DNA of 64,000 nt from Massilia phosphatilytica (GCF_002968015.1 NZ_PUIP01000001.1:372001-436000), one strand, 5' to 3'. Counted from the stretch's first letter, positions 1 through 8,720 are shown. Translations and numbers: made by a program. Notes: generated from the letters alone by a model not told the origin.

Positions 1-833
1 TCTGCGTGGCCGTCGATGACTGGGATATGAAGATCACCCACGTGCTGCGCGGCGACGACCACGTCAACAACACGCCCCGCCAGATCAACATCCTGCGCGC
101 GCTGGGCGCCGAGCTGCCGCAGTACGGCCACCTGCCGATGATCCTCGGCCCGGACGGCCAGAAACTGTCCAAGCGCCACGGCGCCGTCAGCGTGATGGAA
201 TACCCGGAACAGGGCTATCTGCCGGAAGCGATGCTGAACTACCTGGCACGCCTCGGCTGGAGTCACGGCGACGACGAGATCTTCTCGATGCAGCAGTTCA
301 CCGAGTGGTTCAACCTCGACCACCTGACCGCGTCGGCCGCGCAGTTCAATCCGGAAAAGCTGGGCTGGCTGAACAACCACTATATCAAGCAGGCCGACAA
401 CGAGCGCCTGGCCGGCCTCGCGCGGCCCAAGATGGAGCGCGAAGGCGCCGTGTTCGATGGTGCGCCGCCGCTGGCCGCCGTCCTGGGCCTCATGAAAGAG
501 CGCACGAACACGATCAACGAACTGGCCGACGCTGCCATGCTGTTCTACCGTGAGCCGAAGCCGGACGCGGCGCTGCTGGCCCAGCACCTGACGGACGCCG
601 TGCGTCCCGCGCTGGCCCAGTTCGCCGAGCGCCTGCGCGACGTGGAATGGACCAAGCCCGCGCTGTCCGCGATGATGAAGGAAGTGCTCGCCGCGCACGG
701 CCTCAAGATGCCGCAACTGGCCATGCCGCTGCGCCTGCTCGTCACGGGCCAGCTTCAGACGCCGGCCATCGACGCGGTGCTGGAATTGTTCGGCCGCGAT
801 GTGGTGCTGGCACGCGTTAACAAGGGGCTGTGA
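1..833 (+). CDS. gltX: Glutamyl-tRNA synthetase, C-terminal part
   Basis: Charges tRNA-Glu with glutamate in the cytoplasm (class I aminoacyl-tRNA synthetase). The gene enters from the left edge, so the N-terminal HIGH half of the Rossmann fold is outside the window. The visible part holds the end of the catalytic domain with HVLRGDDH and the KMSKS-equivalent loop KLSKRHG at about base 168-188, followed by the alpha-helical anticodon-binding domain to a normal stop at 833. The reading frame is already open at base 3. Five tRNA-Glu genes follow directly, so the enzyme lies beside an array of its own substrate. Identification is secure; only the upstream boundary is unknown. Confidence 0.96.
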   Translation, partial: CVAVDDWDMKITHVLRGDDHVNNTPRQINILRALGAELPQYGHLPMILGPDGQKLSKRHGAVSVMEYPEQGYLPEAMLNYLARLGWSHGDDEIFSMQQFTEWFNLDHLTASAAQFNPEKLGWLNNHYIKQADNERLAGLARPKMEREGAVFDGAPPLAAVLGLMKERTNTINELADAAMLFYREPKPDAALLAQHLTDAVRPALAQFAERLRDVEWTKPALSAMMKEVLAAHGLKMPQLAMPLRLLVTGQLQTPAIDAVLELFGRDVVLARVNKGL

Positions 834-837
834 CTAT

Positions 838-866
838 TTGCGTAATGCAAGTGCGTCCGCTATAAT
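838..866 (+). promoter_or_regulatory. Candidate sigma-70 promoter of the Ala/Glu tRNA array
   Basis: TTGCGT at 838-843 and a perfect TATAAT at 861-866 are separated by 17 bp, and the first tRNA begins 20 bp downstream. The -35 lies just past the gltX stop, so the tRNA array can be transcribed independently of gltX. Confidence 0.72.
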
Positions 867-885
867 GCTCGCACTTCAGCGCTGC

Positions 886-961
<76 letters not shown>

Positions 962-990
962 ACTCTGAAGTGCAGTACGTTGCAGTCCAG

Positions 991-1066
991 GTCCCCATCG
1001 TCTAGAGGCCTAGGACATCACCCTTTCACGGTGAGTACCGGGGTTCGAATCCCCGTGGGGACGCCA
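991..1066 (+). tRNA. tRNA-Glu (TTC), copy 1
   Basis: A 76-nt tRNA with encoded CCA, acceptor stem GTCCCCA pairing with TGGGGAC, anticodon TTC at 1025-1027 and T-loop TTCGAAT. It is identical to four further copies downstream. Confidence 0.97.
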
Positions 1067-1134
1067 GGTCGGCATCGACGTCGAAAAACGACGTAAGCAG
1101 TAAATGTAGTGTGTTATAGTGCTGTTTTCCCGTA

Positions 1135-1210
<76 letters not shown>

Positions 1211-1240
1211 AGCAGGGAAAAATAGCCGTAACAGTCCAGG

Positions 1241-1316
1241 GTCCCCATCGTCTAGAGGCCTAGGACATCACCCTTTCACGGTGAGTACCGGGGTTCGAAT
1301 CCCCGTGGGGACGCCA
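1241..1316 (+). tRNA. tRNA-Glu (TTC), copy 2
   Basis: Identical 76-nt copy of the tRNA at 991-1066, 30 nt behind tRNA-Ala copy 2. This is the same Ala-Glu pairing and spacing as in the first unit, so the pair appears to have duplicated as a unit. Confidence 0.97.
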
Positions 1317-1331
1317 AGATTTTTATCTACT

Positions 1332-1370
1332 GGGGTCAGAGCCCGAATTTATCGGTTGGGCTCTGACCCC
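1332..1370. repeat. REP-like palindrome between tRNA genes
   Basis: A perfect 13-bp inverted repeat (GGGGTCAGAGCCC at 1332-1344, GGGCTCTGACCCC at 1358-1370) around a 13-nt loop. The GGGGTCAGA/TCTGACCCC core is shared with the cluster at 31031-31285, so this belongs to a dispersed repetitive extragenic family. It sits inside the tRNA array. Confidence 0.75.
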
Positions 1371-1394
1371 GGCAGATTAGTAGGTTGTGCAAGG

Positions 1395-1420
1395 AAGCCG
1401 CCTTGAGCGGCTTTTGTTTT
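1395..1420 (+). terminator. Intrinsic terminator inside the tRNA array
   Basis: Stem AAGCCGC (1395-1401) pairs with GCGGCTT (1407-1413) around a 5-nt loop and is followed by TTGTTTT. The T tract ends at the base before tRNA-Ala copy 3, so the last four tRNAs need readthrough or their own promoter. Confidence 0.7.
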
Positions 1421-1496
<76 letters not shown>

Positions 1497-1520
1497 AGAA
1501 TACGTAGTCGAGAAGTTCAG

Positions 1521-1596
1521 GTCCCCATCGTCTAGAGGCCTAGGACATCACCCTTTCACGGTGAGTACCGGGGTTCGAATCCCCGTGGGGACGCCA
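1521..1596 (+). tRNA. tRNA-Glu (TTC), copy 3
   Basis: Identical 76-nt copy with encoded CCA, 24 nt behind tRNA-Ala copy 3. Confidence 0.97.
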
Positions 1597-1647
1597 AGGT
1601 TTTGGTGTAAGATGCCTGCAATCAGGCATAGCGGTAAAAGTTCCAGG

Positions 1648-1723
1648 GTCCCCATCGTCTAGAGGCCTAGGACATCACCCTTTCACGGTGAGTACCGGGG
1701 TTCGAATCCCCGTGGGGACGCCA
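1648..1723 (+). tRNA. tRNA-Glu (TTC), copy 4
   Basis: Identical 76-nt copy with encoded CCA. From here the Ala partner is missing from the repeating unit. Confidence 0.97.
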
Positions 1724-1753
1724 AGAATACGGCAAGCAGTCAAACAGTTTTAG

Positions 1754-1829
1754 GTCCCCATCGTCTAGAGGCCTAGGACATCACCCTTTCACGGTGAGTA
1801 CCGGGGTTCGAATCCCCGTGGGGACGCCA
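1754..1829 (+). tRNA. tRNA-Glu (TTC), copy 5
   Basis: Identical 76-nt copy with encoded CCA; last tRNA of the array, directly before the terminator. Confidence 0.97.
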
Positions 1830-1836
1830 GTCAAAG

Positions 1837-1885
1837 ACCGGAGCAGACCACCCGCACATGCGGAAAGGTGCTCCGGTTTTTCTTT
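1837..1885 (+). terminator. Terminator of the Ala/Glu tRNA array
   Basis: Outer stem ACCGGAGCA (1837-1845) pairs with TGCTCCGGT (1869-1877); an inner CCGCA/TGCGG hairpin lies in the loop, and TTTTCTTT follows. It ends about 12 nt before the earP start codon. Confidence 0.78.
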
Positions 1886-1897
1886 GGGTCCGCGACC

Positions 1898-3058
1898 ATG
1901 CACAACGATCAACGCTCCACGACACTTGCCATCTTCTGCAAGGTGGTCGACAACTTCGGCGACATCGGCATCTGCTGGCGCCTCGCGCGGCAGTTCCACA
2001 TCGAGCATGGCATCGCGGTGACCCTGTGGGTCGACGACCTCGCCAGCTTCCGCCGCATCTGGCCGGGCGTGTCCGTCGACGCCTCTGAACAGATGGTCGA
2101 CGGCGTGCGCGTCCTGCACTGGCGCGACCAGGACGGCACGTTCCAGCCGCATGATGTGGCCGACATCGTCATCGAATTCTTTGGCGTCGATATTCCGCCG
2201 GGCTATATCGCCGCGATGGCGCAGTGCGAGCCGCGTCCCGTGTGGATCAATTACGAAGGCCTCAGCGCCGAGGAATGGGTCGAGGGCTGCCACGCGCTGC
2301 CGTCGATGCATCCGCGCCTGAAGCTGACGAAGCATTTCTTTTTCCCGGGTTTTACGGACAAGACGGGCGGCCTGCTGCGCGAACGGAGCCTGCTCGACGC
2401 ACGCGACCGCTTCCAGGCCGACCCCGCCGCACGTGCGGGCTTCCTGGCGCGACTGGGCGTGACGCCGGGCGAGATGGACGCGCTGGCCGTGAGCCTGTTC
2501 TGCTACCCGCACGCGCCGGTCGCGGAGATGTTCGCCGTGTGGAGGGCAGGGGCGCGGCCCGTGACGTGCCTCGTGCCGGACGGTGTCGCGCGCGAGCAGG
2601 TGGCGGCCTTTCTCGGCGCCGACCCGGTACCGGGCGCGGCCGGCTCGCACGGCAACCTGACCGTGCGTGTGATCCCGTTCCTGTCGCAGGACGATTACGA
2701 CCGCCTGCTGTGGTCGTGCGACGTGAACGTCGTCCGCGGCGAGGACTCCTGGGTGCGCGCGCAATGGGCGGGGCGGCCATTCATCTGGCACATTTATCCG
2801 CAGGATGAAAACTTGCATCATGTTAAACTCCGCGCGTTCCTGCACAAGTACGCGGCGAACCTGGACAGCCTGATCGATTTTTCCCTGCGGTGGAATGGCG
2901 TAGAGAGCGACGTGCCGGCCGATTGGCCAGCACTGTGGACATCCCTGCAAACCAGTTTGCCAACGATTCGCGAACGCAATGCCGGATGGCAGGCGCGGAT
3001 GTTGGCGAATGGCGACTTGGTGAGCAATCTGCTGGATTTCGCCCGGTCGCTGCGGTAG
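1898..3058 (+). CDS. earP: EF-P arginine rhamnosyltransferase EarP
   Basis: Transfers rhamnose from dTDP-rhamnose to Arg32 of elongation factor P, which activates EF-P for polyproline translation in the cytoplasm. The 386-residue length fits the family. Family landmarks are visible: the N-terminal VVDNFGDIGICWR with two aspartates four residues apart (D18 and D22, matching the catalytic pair described for EarP), and the C-terminal nucleotide-sugar site VRGEDSWVRAQWAG with the conserved Glu. ATG 1898 is chosen because the upstream in-frame GTG at 1868 lies in the terminator hairpin. The ribosome-binding site is weak. Its substrate gene efp follows 66 bp downstream, the usual arrangement. Confidence 0.95.
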   Translation: MHNDQRSTTLAIFCKVVDNFGDIGICWRLARQFHIEHGIAVTLWVDDLASFRRIWPGVSVDASEQMVDGVRVLHWRDQDGTFQPHDVADIVIEFFGVDIPPGYIAAMAQCEPRPVWINYEGLSAEEWVEGCHALPSMHPRLKLTKHFFFPGFTDKTGGLLRERSLLDARDRFQADPAARAGFLARLGVTPGEMDALAVSLFCYPHAPVAEMFAVWRAGARPVTCLVPDGVAREQVAAFLGADPVPGAAGSHGNLTVRVIPFLSQDDYDRLLWSCDVNVVRGEDSWVRAQWAGRPFIWHIYPQDENLHHVKLRAFLHKYAANLDSLIDFSLRWNGVESDVPADWPALWTSLQTSLPTIRERNAGWQARMLANGDLVSNLLDFARSLR

Positions 3059-3124
3059 GCGACGGGCGAGGAACATGGTATCATGCTTGATTACTGCAAC
3101 TCATTTTTAGGTTAAAACCCTCCT

Positions 3125-3700
3125 ATGAAACCCGCAAAAGAAATCCGTGTCGGCAATATCATCATGGTCGATGCCAAGCCTTTCATCGTGCTGCGCTCCG
3201 ACGTCAATGGCTCGAGCCGCACGGGCTTCACGTACAAGTGGAAGATGAAGAATCTTCTCACCAACGCTCCGCTGGAAAACGTGTTCCGCGGCGACGACAA
3301 GTTCGACGTCGTCGTCCTGGACAAGAAGCCGGTGACCTACTCGTACTTCGCCGACCCGCTGTACGTCTTCATGGATGAAGAGTACAACCAGTACGAAATC
3401 GAAGAAGAAAACATGGGCGACGCCGTCAACTACCTGAAAGACGGTATGGAATGCGAAGCCGTGTTCTACGACGGCAAGGCCATCTCGGTCGAACTGCCGA
3501 TCACGATCGCACGCCAGGTCATCTACACGGAACCGGCTGTCAAGGGCAACACCTCGGGCAACGTCCTGAAGGAAGCCAAGCTCGAGAACGCTATCGAATC
3601 CAAGCAGTTCACCATCCAGGTGCCGCTGTTCGTCAACCAGGACGACGTTATCGAGATCGACACCCGTACCGCCGAGTACAAGAAAGTCGTCCGCAACTAA
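3125..3700 (+). CDS. efp: Elongation factor P
   Basis: Relieves ribosomes stalled on proline stretches by entering between the P and E sites. The 191-residue protein has the three beta-barrel domains of EF-P: KOW-like N-terminal domain (about 1-64), central OB domain (about 67-125) and C-terminal OB domain (about 130-190). The tip of the first domain reads [11 protein letters not shown] with arginine at position 32. That places it in the Arg-rhamnosylated subfamily and matches the earP gene directly upstream; Lys-modified EF-Ps carry lysine here. A CCTCC ribosome-binding-like stretch precedes the ATG, and a strong terminator follows. Confidence 0.97.
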   Translation: MKPAKEIRVGNIIMVDAKPFIVLRSDVNGSSRTGFTYKWKMKNLLTNAPLENVFRGDDKFDVVVLDKKPVTYSYFADPLYVFMDEEYNQYEIEEENMGDAVNYLKDGMECEAVFYDGKAISVELPITIARQVIYTEPAVKGNTSGNVLKEAKLENAIESKQFTIQVPLFVNQDDVIEIDTRTAEYKKVVRN

Positions 3701-3716
3701 GCCGACCGCTCTCCGG

Positions 3717-3749
3717 AAAAAACGCTGTCCGTCGGGCAGCGTTTTTTTT
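3717..3749 (+). terminator. efp terminator
   Basis: AACGCTG (3721-3727) pairs with CAGCGTT (3737-3743) and is followed by eight T residues. It is a classic rho-independent terminator 17 bp after the efp stop. Confidence 0.9.
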
Positions 3750-3750
3750 C

Positions 3751-3802
3751 GTCCGTACTGGCCGTCCGTACTGGCCGTCCGTACTGGCCGTCCGTACTGG
3801 CC
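3751..3802. repeat. 13-bp tandem repeat, four perfect copies
   Basis: GTCCGTACTGGCC is repeated head to tail four times without mismatch (3751, 3764, 3777, 3790), starting immediately behind the efp terminator. There are no spacers and no coding role is apparent. Confidence 0.95.
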
Positions 3803-3876
3803 GTCCTGCTTGCGACACGCGTTCATGTCACTTCGGCAAGATTGCTGTTATGCTGGAGCATTCTTGAGGAGGACGC

Positions 3877-5457
3877 ATGGATCGCAGGGATTTCGTTCGA
3901 CTGGGACTGGCGGCGAGCGCCGCGGCGGGCGTGACCGCCCCGGCCGCGGGCAAGGAGATTGACGCCATCCTCGACGCCGGCGTGCGCGAGCAGCAGGCCC
4001 TGATGGAAACGGGCAAGCTGACGTCGAAGACACTCGTGCAGCGCTACCTCGCGCGCATCGCCGCCGTCGACAAGGCCGGGCCGCGCCTGAATGCCGTCAT
4101 CGAACTGAATCCAGATGCCGTCAGGATCGCCTCCGACCTCGACCGCGAACGCCAGGCGGGCAAGGTACGCGGCCCGCTGCACGGCATTCCCGTCCTGCTG
4201 AAGGACAATATCGCAACCGGGGACAAGATGAGCACGAGCGCCGGCTCGCTCGCGCTGGACGGCGTGCGCGCCACGCGCGATGCCTTCATCGCGGCACGCC
4301 TGCGCGCGGCCGGTGCCGTCATCCTTGGCAAGACGAATCTGTCGGAATGGGCGAACATGCGCTCGACGCACTCCGTCAGCGGCTGGAGCGGACGCGGCGG
4401 CCAGACGCGCAACCCGTATGCGCTCGACCGCAATACGAGCGGCTCCAGTGCCGGCGCCGGCGCCGCGATGGCTGCCGCGCTGGCCACGCTCGCCATCGGC
4501 ACGGAGACGGACGGGTCGATCGTGTCGCCGTCGTCGATCTGCGGCATCGTCGGCATCAAGCCGACCCTGGGCCTCGTCAGCCGCAGCGGTATCATCCCGA
4601 TCGCGCATACGCAGGACACGGCCGGCCCGATGACGCGCACCGTGGCCGACGCCGCACTGCTGCTCGCCGCCATCGCCGGCGCCGACGCGGACGATGCCGC
4701 CACGGGTGCCATGTCGGGCAAGCCGGCCGATTTCGCGGCGGCCTTGCGGCCGGACGGCCTGCGGGGCCGGCGGATCGGTGTGGCGCGCAATTTCTTCAAT
4801 AACCCGGCCGTGAACGCCGTGATCGAGGCCGAGCTGGCCGTCCTGAGCGCGCAAGGCGCGACGCTCATCGACGTGCAGGTGCCCAACGTCGACAAGTACG
4901 GCGACACGGAACTGGAAGTCTTGCTGTCCGAATTCCGCCCCGACCTGGAGGCGTACCTCGCCGGCTATGCGCCGCATGCGGCGGTGAAAACGATGGCCGA
5001 CGTGATCGCGTTCAACGACAAGCACGCCGCGCACGAACTCCGCCACTTCGGCCAGGAACACCTGATCGCGGCGGCGGCCCGGCCGGGCCTCGACGCCAGG
5101 GCCTATCGCGACGCGCTCGCCCACAACCACCGTTACAGCCGCGAGGAGGGCATCGACCGGATCCTGCGCGAGGAAAGGCTGGACGCACTCGTCGCGCCGA
5201 CCGGCGGGACGGGCTGGCTGACCGATTACATCAACGGCGACCACGACGGCCCCAGCTTTTCATCGCCCGCGGCCGTGGCCGGCTACCCGCATGTGACGGT
5301 GCCGGCCGGCTTCGTGCATGGCCTGCCCGTCGGGTTGTCGTTCGTCGGCGGTGCGTGGAGCGAGGCAGCGCTGATCGCGATGGCCTATGCGTACGAGCAG
5401 GCGAGCCAGCGCCGCCGCGCGCCCGCTTACCCCGCGTCCGTCAACGTTCGCGCCTGA
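3877..5457 (+). CDS. Tat-exported amidase-signature enzyme
   Basis: Hydrolyses a carboxamide by the Ser-cisSer-Lys mechanism; the substrate cannot be read from sequence. The 526-residue protein opens with a twin-arginine signal (DRRDFVRLGLAASAAAG), so a periplasmic location is likely. The amidase core follows: Lys in LLKDNIA (about residue 109), the Gly/Ser-rich segment NTSGSSAGAGAA (about 189-200) and GTETDGSIVSPSS with the catalytic serine (about 209-221). ATG 3877 has a strong GAGGAGG ribosome-binding site at 3866-3872. It is not a GatA candidate, because it has an export signal and no gatB or gatC neighbours. It overlaps the convergent MFS gene by 17 bp. Confidence 0.88.
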   Translation: MDRRDFVRLGLAASAAAGVTAPAAGKEIDAILDAGVREQQALMETGKLTSKTLVQRYLARIAAVDKAGPRLNAVIELNPDAVRIASDLDRERQAGKVRGPLHGIPVLLKDNIATGDKMSTSAGSLALDGVRATRDAFIAARLRAAGAVILGKTNLSEWANMRSTHSVSGWSGRGGQTRNPYALDRNTSGSSAGAGAAMAAALATLAIGTETDGSIVSPSSICGIVGIKPTLGLVSRSGIIPIAHTQDTAGPMTRTVADAALLLAAIAGADADDAATGAMSGKPADFAAALRPDGLRGRRIGVARNFFNNPAVNAVIEAELAVLSAQGATLIDVQVPNVDKYGDTELEVLLSEFRPDLEAYLAGYAPHAAVKTMADVIAFNDKHAAHELRHFGQEHLIAAAARPGLDARAYRDALAHNHRYSREEGIDRILREERLDALVAPTGGTGWLTDYINGDHDGPSFSSPAAVAGYPHVTVPAGFVHGLPVGLSFVGGAWSEAALIAMAYAYEQASQRRRAPAYPASVNVRA

Positions 5458-6850
5458 CCCAGGCGAACGCGCAGATGGACGCCGCCAGCGCGCAGGCGGC
5501 GCATACGATCATCGCCGCGTGGAACGGCGCCAGCAGCGCGCGGCCCTGTGCCGTCAGCACGACACCCAGCAGCGCTGTCGCGATGAGTCCGCCGCCGCGC
5601 GCGACGGCACTGTTGAACCCGGACGCGATGCCCGTGTGGCGGGCGTCCACGGACGACAGCACGGCCGTCGTCAGCGGCGCCGCCACGCACGCCATGCCGA
5701 TGGCGATGACGAGGATCGCCGGCAGCACCGTCGTCGCATAGTCGCCGTCGCCGATGCGCGTGCCCAGCAGGAAGCCGCCGGCCACGACCAGCGCCCCGAT
5801 CGCCAGCGGCAGGCGCGCGCCGTGGCTCCCGGCCACCTTGCCCATCAGCGGCGAGCCGATCGCGAGGACGATGGGAAATGGCAGCAGCGCCGCGCCCGCC
5901 TCCTTGGCCGAGTAGTGCAGCGCCTGGATCAGCACGAATGGCACGAGCAGCATCAGGGCGCCGAGAGCGCCGTAGAGCAGGAAGGTCATCAGGTTCAGGC
6001 CGGAAAAGCTGCTGGAGCCGAACAGCGCCAATGGCAGCATCGCCTTGTCGTCCGCGCGCCGCTCGGCCCACAGGAACCCGAGCAGCACGAACACCCCGGC
6101 CGCCATCGCGCCGCCGGACGCCGCCGCGACGCCCTTGTCGGCCGACGCGGCGGCCAGTCCCCACGTGAGTGAGCCGAGGCCGACGCTGGCCAGCAGCGCG
6201 CCGGCCGGATCGAGCGCCATGGGCTTCTCCCCGCGCGGCACGCGCACGTAGCGCCAGCCGAGGAACATCGCCAGCGCGGCGATGGGCAGGTTGATGTAAA
6301 AGACGGCGCGCCACCCGACCGTGTCGATGAGCCAGCCGCCGAGCAGCGGCCCGACGGCACCCGCCGCCGCGCCGGCCGCGGCCCAGATCCCGATGGCCTT
6401 GCCGCGCGCCTTGCCGTCGAACGTTGCGCCGAGGATGGCCAGGCTGTTGGGCAGCAGGAAGGCCGCGCCGATGCCTTGCAGCACACGTCCGCCGACGAGC
6501 AGCCACAGCCGCGGCGCCCACGCGCAGAGCAGCGAGGCCAGCGCGAACGTCGCGATGCCGGCGAGCAGGATGCGGCGCCGGCCGTAGCGGTCGCCCGCCG
6601 CGCCGCCCAGCAGCAGCAGCGAGCTCAGCGGCAGGAGATAGCCGTTCACCACCCACGACAGGTCCGCGCCCGCGCCGCCCAGGTCGCGGCCGATGGCGGC
6701 CAGCCCGACGTTGACGACCGAGCCGTCGATGAATGCGAGGCTGCTCGCCAGGATCGACGTGGCGAGCACGAAGTTCGGGTGCTCGGCGTGGCCGGTGGCC
6801 GGCGTGCTGTCGGCCAGCGGGCGGTCGCAGTGGGCTGGAATGGCGCTCAC
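5441..6850 (-). CDS. MFS drug exporter, DHA2 (14-TM) type
   Basis: Inner-membrane proton-coupled exporter of the major facilitator superfamily. The 469-residue sequence has the spacing of the EmrB/QacA (DHA2) group: first helix FVLATSILASSLAFIDGSVVNV with the D-x-T/S-x-VNVAL-like motif, loop motif A GDRYGRRRILL (about residue 85), and RVLQGIGAAFLLPNSLAIL (motif C region, about 120). Many further hydrophobic helices follow. The start is a GTG (6850) 19 bp behind the TssQ-like gene on the same strand. No adjacent regulator or membrane-fusion partner is present, so the substrate is unknown. Confidence 0.87.
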   Translation of the reverse strand: MSAIPAHCDRPLADSTPATGHAEHPNFVLATSILASSLAFIDGSVVNVGLAAIGRDLGGAGADLSWVVNGYLLPLSSLLLLGGAAGDRYGRRRILLAGIATFALASLLCAWAPRLWLLVGGRVLQGIGAAFLLPNSLAILGATFDGKARGKAIGIWAAAGAAAGAVGPLLGGWLIDTVGWRAVFYINLPIAALAMFLGWRYVRVPRGEKPMALDPAGALLASVGLGSLTWGLAAASADKGVAAASGGAMAAGVFVLLGFLWAERRADDKAMLPLALFGSSSFSGLNLMTFLLYGALGALMLLVPFVLIQALHYSAKEAGAALLPFPIVLAIGSPLMGKVAGSHGARLPLAIGALVVAGGFLLGTRIGDGDYATTVLPAILVIAIGMACVAAPLTTAVLSSVDARHTGIASGFNSAVARGGGLIATALLGVVLTAQGRALLAPFHAAMIVCAACALAASICAFAWVRRER

Positions 6851-6869
6851 ACGGTCCGCCGCTGCGGCG

Positions 6870-7376
6870 TCAGCGCGGCGTTGCCGCCTGCTTGGCCTTC
6901 GTGAAGACAGGCCCCCACAGCGGATGGCCGTGCTCGCCCGGTGCCAGGTCGAACGACGGGTCGAGGCGCAGCGCGCGGTCGAACGCCTGGCGGCACGGGG
7001 CCGGCCGCGACGTCACGCAATAGCTGAACGCCATGTATTTCAACGCGGTGAGGCGCGTGGCGAGCGGGCCGTTGTTGACGTCGCGCGCGGACAGGCGCCG
7101 GATCGCGCCGTTGTAATCGCCATCGTTGTACAGCCGGATGCCTTCCTGCAGGCCGGCGCTGGGCGTCGGCGCGTCGTCGCGGTCGCGCGGCTTTTCCTTC
7201 GGCCGCGGCGGGGCTTCGCGGACCGGCGGGGTGTCGCGTTCCACCGGCGCGGTCGCTTTCGGATGGCTGGGGGTGCGTGCCGGTTTCTTGTCGAAGCCGG
7301 GGAAATCGGCACAGCCGCCGAGCAGGGCGGCTGTCGCGGCCAGCACGACGGCTTGCGCGAAGCGGTGGGTGTTCAT
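6870..7376 (-). CDS. TssQ-like T6SS-associated lipoprotein
   Basis: A 168-residue predicted outer- or inner-membrane lipoprotein. The signal sequence ends in the lipobox LLGGC at residue 20, followed by a Pro/Lys/Arg/Asp-rich linker (about 25-70) and a TPR-like C-terminal domain (AGLQEGIRLYNDGDYNGAIRRL, about 75-95; later FDRALRLDPSFDLAPGE). From memory this resembles the TssQ family of type VI secretion accessory lipoproteins. ATG 7376 has CGGAG six bases upstream. An in-frame ATG at 7397 overlaps the stop of the preceding gene (ATGA) and could add seven residues. It lies downstream of and is probably co-transcribed with the pseudokinase gene; no other T6SS gene is in the window. Confidence 0.72.
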   Translation of the reverse strand: MNTHRFAQAVVLAATAALLGGCADFPGFDKKPARTPSHPKATAPVERDTPPVREAPPRPKEKPRDRDDAPTPSAGLQEGIRLYNDGDYNGAIRRLSARDVNNGPLATRLTALKYMAFSYCVTSRPAPCRQAFDRALRLDPSFDLAPGEHGHPLWGPVFTKAKQAATPR

Positions 7377-7393
7377 CGGTCTCCGGTCGTGGG

Positions 7394-8596
7394 TCATCGG
7401 GGTTCGGCGCGCAGTTCGGCGTTGAAGTCGACGGTGATCTGGCCGTCGCCGCTCGCCGTGTCGACCTCGAGCACGCGGTCGTGGAAATTCGGGTTCGTGA
7501 CGCGGATCGTGTGCCGGCCGGGCGCAAGCACGAGGCGTTTGACGGGCGGGCTGACGCCGCGGTCGACGTCGTCCACGTAGACGACGCCCCACGGCTGGAT
7601 GTGCAGCTTGTAGACATTGCCGTTCGGCGTCACGACGACGCCGGGCAGGGGAGCGCTTGGCGCGGGTTGGGCCTGGCTGGCGGCGACGGGTGCGGACGGT
7701 GCGGACGGGTTGGCGGGCGTTGGCGGCGCGTTTGCCGGACCCGCCGCCTGCGTGTCCGGCGTGACATAGCGCTCGCTGCTGTCCAGTGCGCCCGCGGTCG
7801 CGGCGCCGGTCGCGGCGGCACCGCCGGTGCCGGCGGTGGCGGGCGGTCCGTCGGCCTGTTGCGGCAACGTCAGCACGATGTGGTCGAACGAGCCCGTATC
7901 GCGCAATTCCGCGAACATGGCCAGCACCAGCGCGACGAGGACGGCGCCGCCGCCGGCCGCGACGGCCCAGCGCTGCCAGCGGTTCAGGCGCAAGCCCCGG
8001 CGCCGCTCGGCCGTCTGCATGAAGGATGGCGGCACGGCGGCGGGGGCAAGATCGGGTGCAGGTGCGGGGGCAGGCGGGGCGTCGGGCGGTTCCGGCGGCG
8101 TCATGTGCGACGCCACCGCGGCCCCGACGGGCGGCCCGAGCGGGACGATGCCCAGCAGGTCGCGCAGTTGTTCGATGTTTTGCGGACGGCGCGCCGGATC
8201 GGGATCCATGCAGCGGTCGACGGCGCCCACGAGCGAATCGCTGTAGCCTTCGGCCCGGCCGGCCAGCGGGCCCGTCGGCGCGAGTTCGCGCGTGATGGCG
8301 TAATGGATGATGCGCGCCAGCGCGTTCAGGTCCTCGGCCTCCTGTGCTTCCGGCGGGCCGACATCGGTGGGGATCAGCAGCGGCTCGCCATTCTCGTGGA
8401 ACACGATCGTGTCGGGCGTGATGGCGCGATGCGGCATGTGCATCGCGTACTGCAGTTCGAGCGACTGCAGGATCTGGCGGAAGATCTTGCGGCACCAGAC
8501 TTCGTTGACCTGTTCGGGACTGTACTCGACGATGTCCCGGACGGTGCGGCCTTCGAGGTGCTGTTGTTCCGGTCCGATGGTAGTTAGGCTGGTCAT
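7394..8596 (-). CDS. Membrane-anchored pseudokinase with PEGA domain
   Basis: A 400-residue protein with three parts. The N-terminal domain (about 1-150) looks like the C-lobe of a Ser/Thr kinase: HRAITPDTIVF replaces the HRD loop, so the catalytic Asp is Ala, TDVG stands for DFG, and the N-lobe with the ATP-binding lysine is absent. A transmembrane helix (WQRWAVAAGGGAVLVALVLA) follows a Pro/Ala linker. After a long Ala/Pro/Thr stretch comes a C-terminal PEGA-like domain (VVYVDDVDRGVSPPVKRLVL with PGRHTIRV). It probably binds or senses something and does not phosphorylate. The start could also be ATG 8626; neither has a good ribosome-binding site. It is coupled to the TssQ-like gene. Confidence 0.72.
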   Translation of the reverse strand: MTSLTTIGPEQQHLEGRTVRDIVEYSPEQVNEVWCRKIFRQILQSLELQYAMHMPHRAITPDTIVFHENGEPLLIPTDVGPPEAQEAEDLNALARIIHYAITRELAPTGPLAGRAEGYSDSLVGAVDRCMDPDPARRPQNIEQLRDLLGIVPLGPPVGAAVASHMTPPEPPDAPPAPAPAPDLAPAAVPPSFMQTAERRRGLRLNRWQRWAVAAGGGAVLVALVLAMFAELRDTGSFDHIVLTLPQQADGPPATAGTGGAAATGAATAGALDSSERYVTPDTQAAGPANAPPTPANPSAPSAPVAASQAQPAPSAPLPGVVVTPNGNVYKLHIQPWGVVYVDDVDRGVSPPVKRLVLAPGRHTIRVTNPNFHDRVLEVDTASGDGQITVDFNAELRAEPR

Positions 8597-8720
8597 TTTG
8601 CTAAGGCATGGGCTTGGCAAAATCATGCCAGATTTGCAGGTCCCATGCCCCGCGCTTAACTCAACCGTGCGCGCCTGTTACAAATGTTACAAAGTGCCAG
8701 GGCCGCGAAGGCTGTCGAGG

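Noticed and set aside
3751..3802. CRISPR array
   Set aside because: The repeats are only 13 bp and have no spacers, and there are no cas genes.
3877..5457. GatA, glutamyl-tRNA amidotransferase subunit
   Set aside because: It has a twin-arginine export signal and no gatB/gatC neighbours; it is a secreted amidase.
6870..8596. Part of a type VI secretion cluster
   Set aside because: No tss core gene (sheath, baseplate, membrane complex, ClpV) is in the flanking sequence, so only an orphan accessory pair can be claimed.
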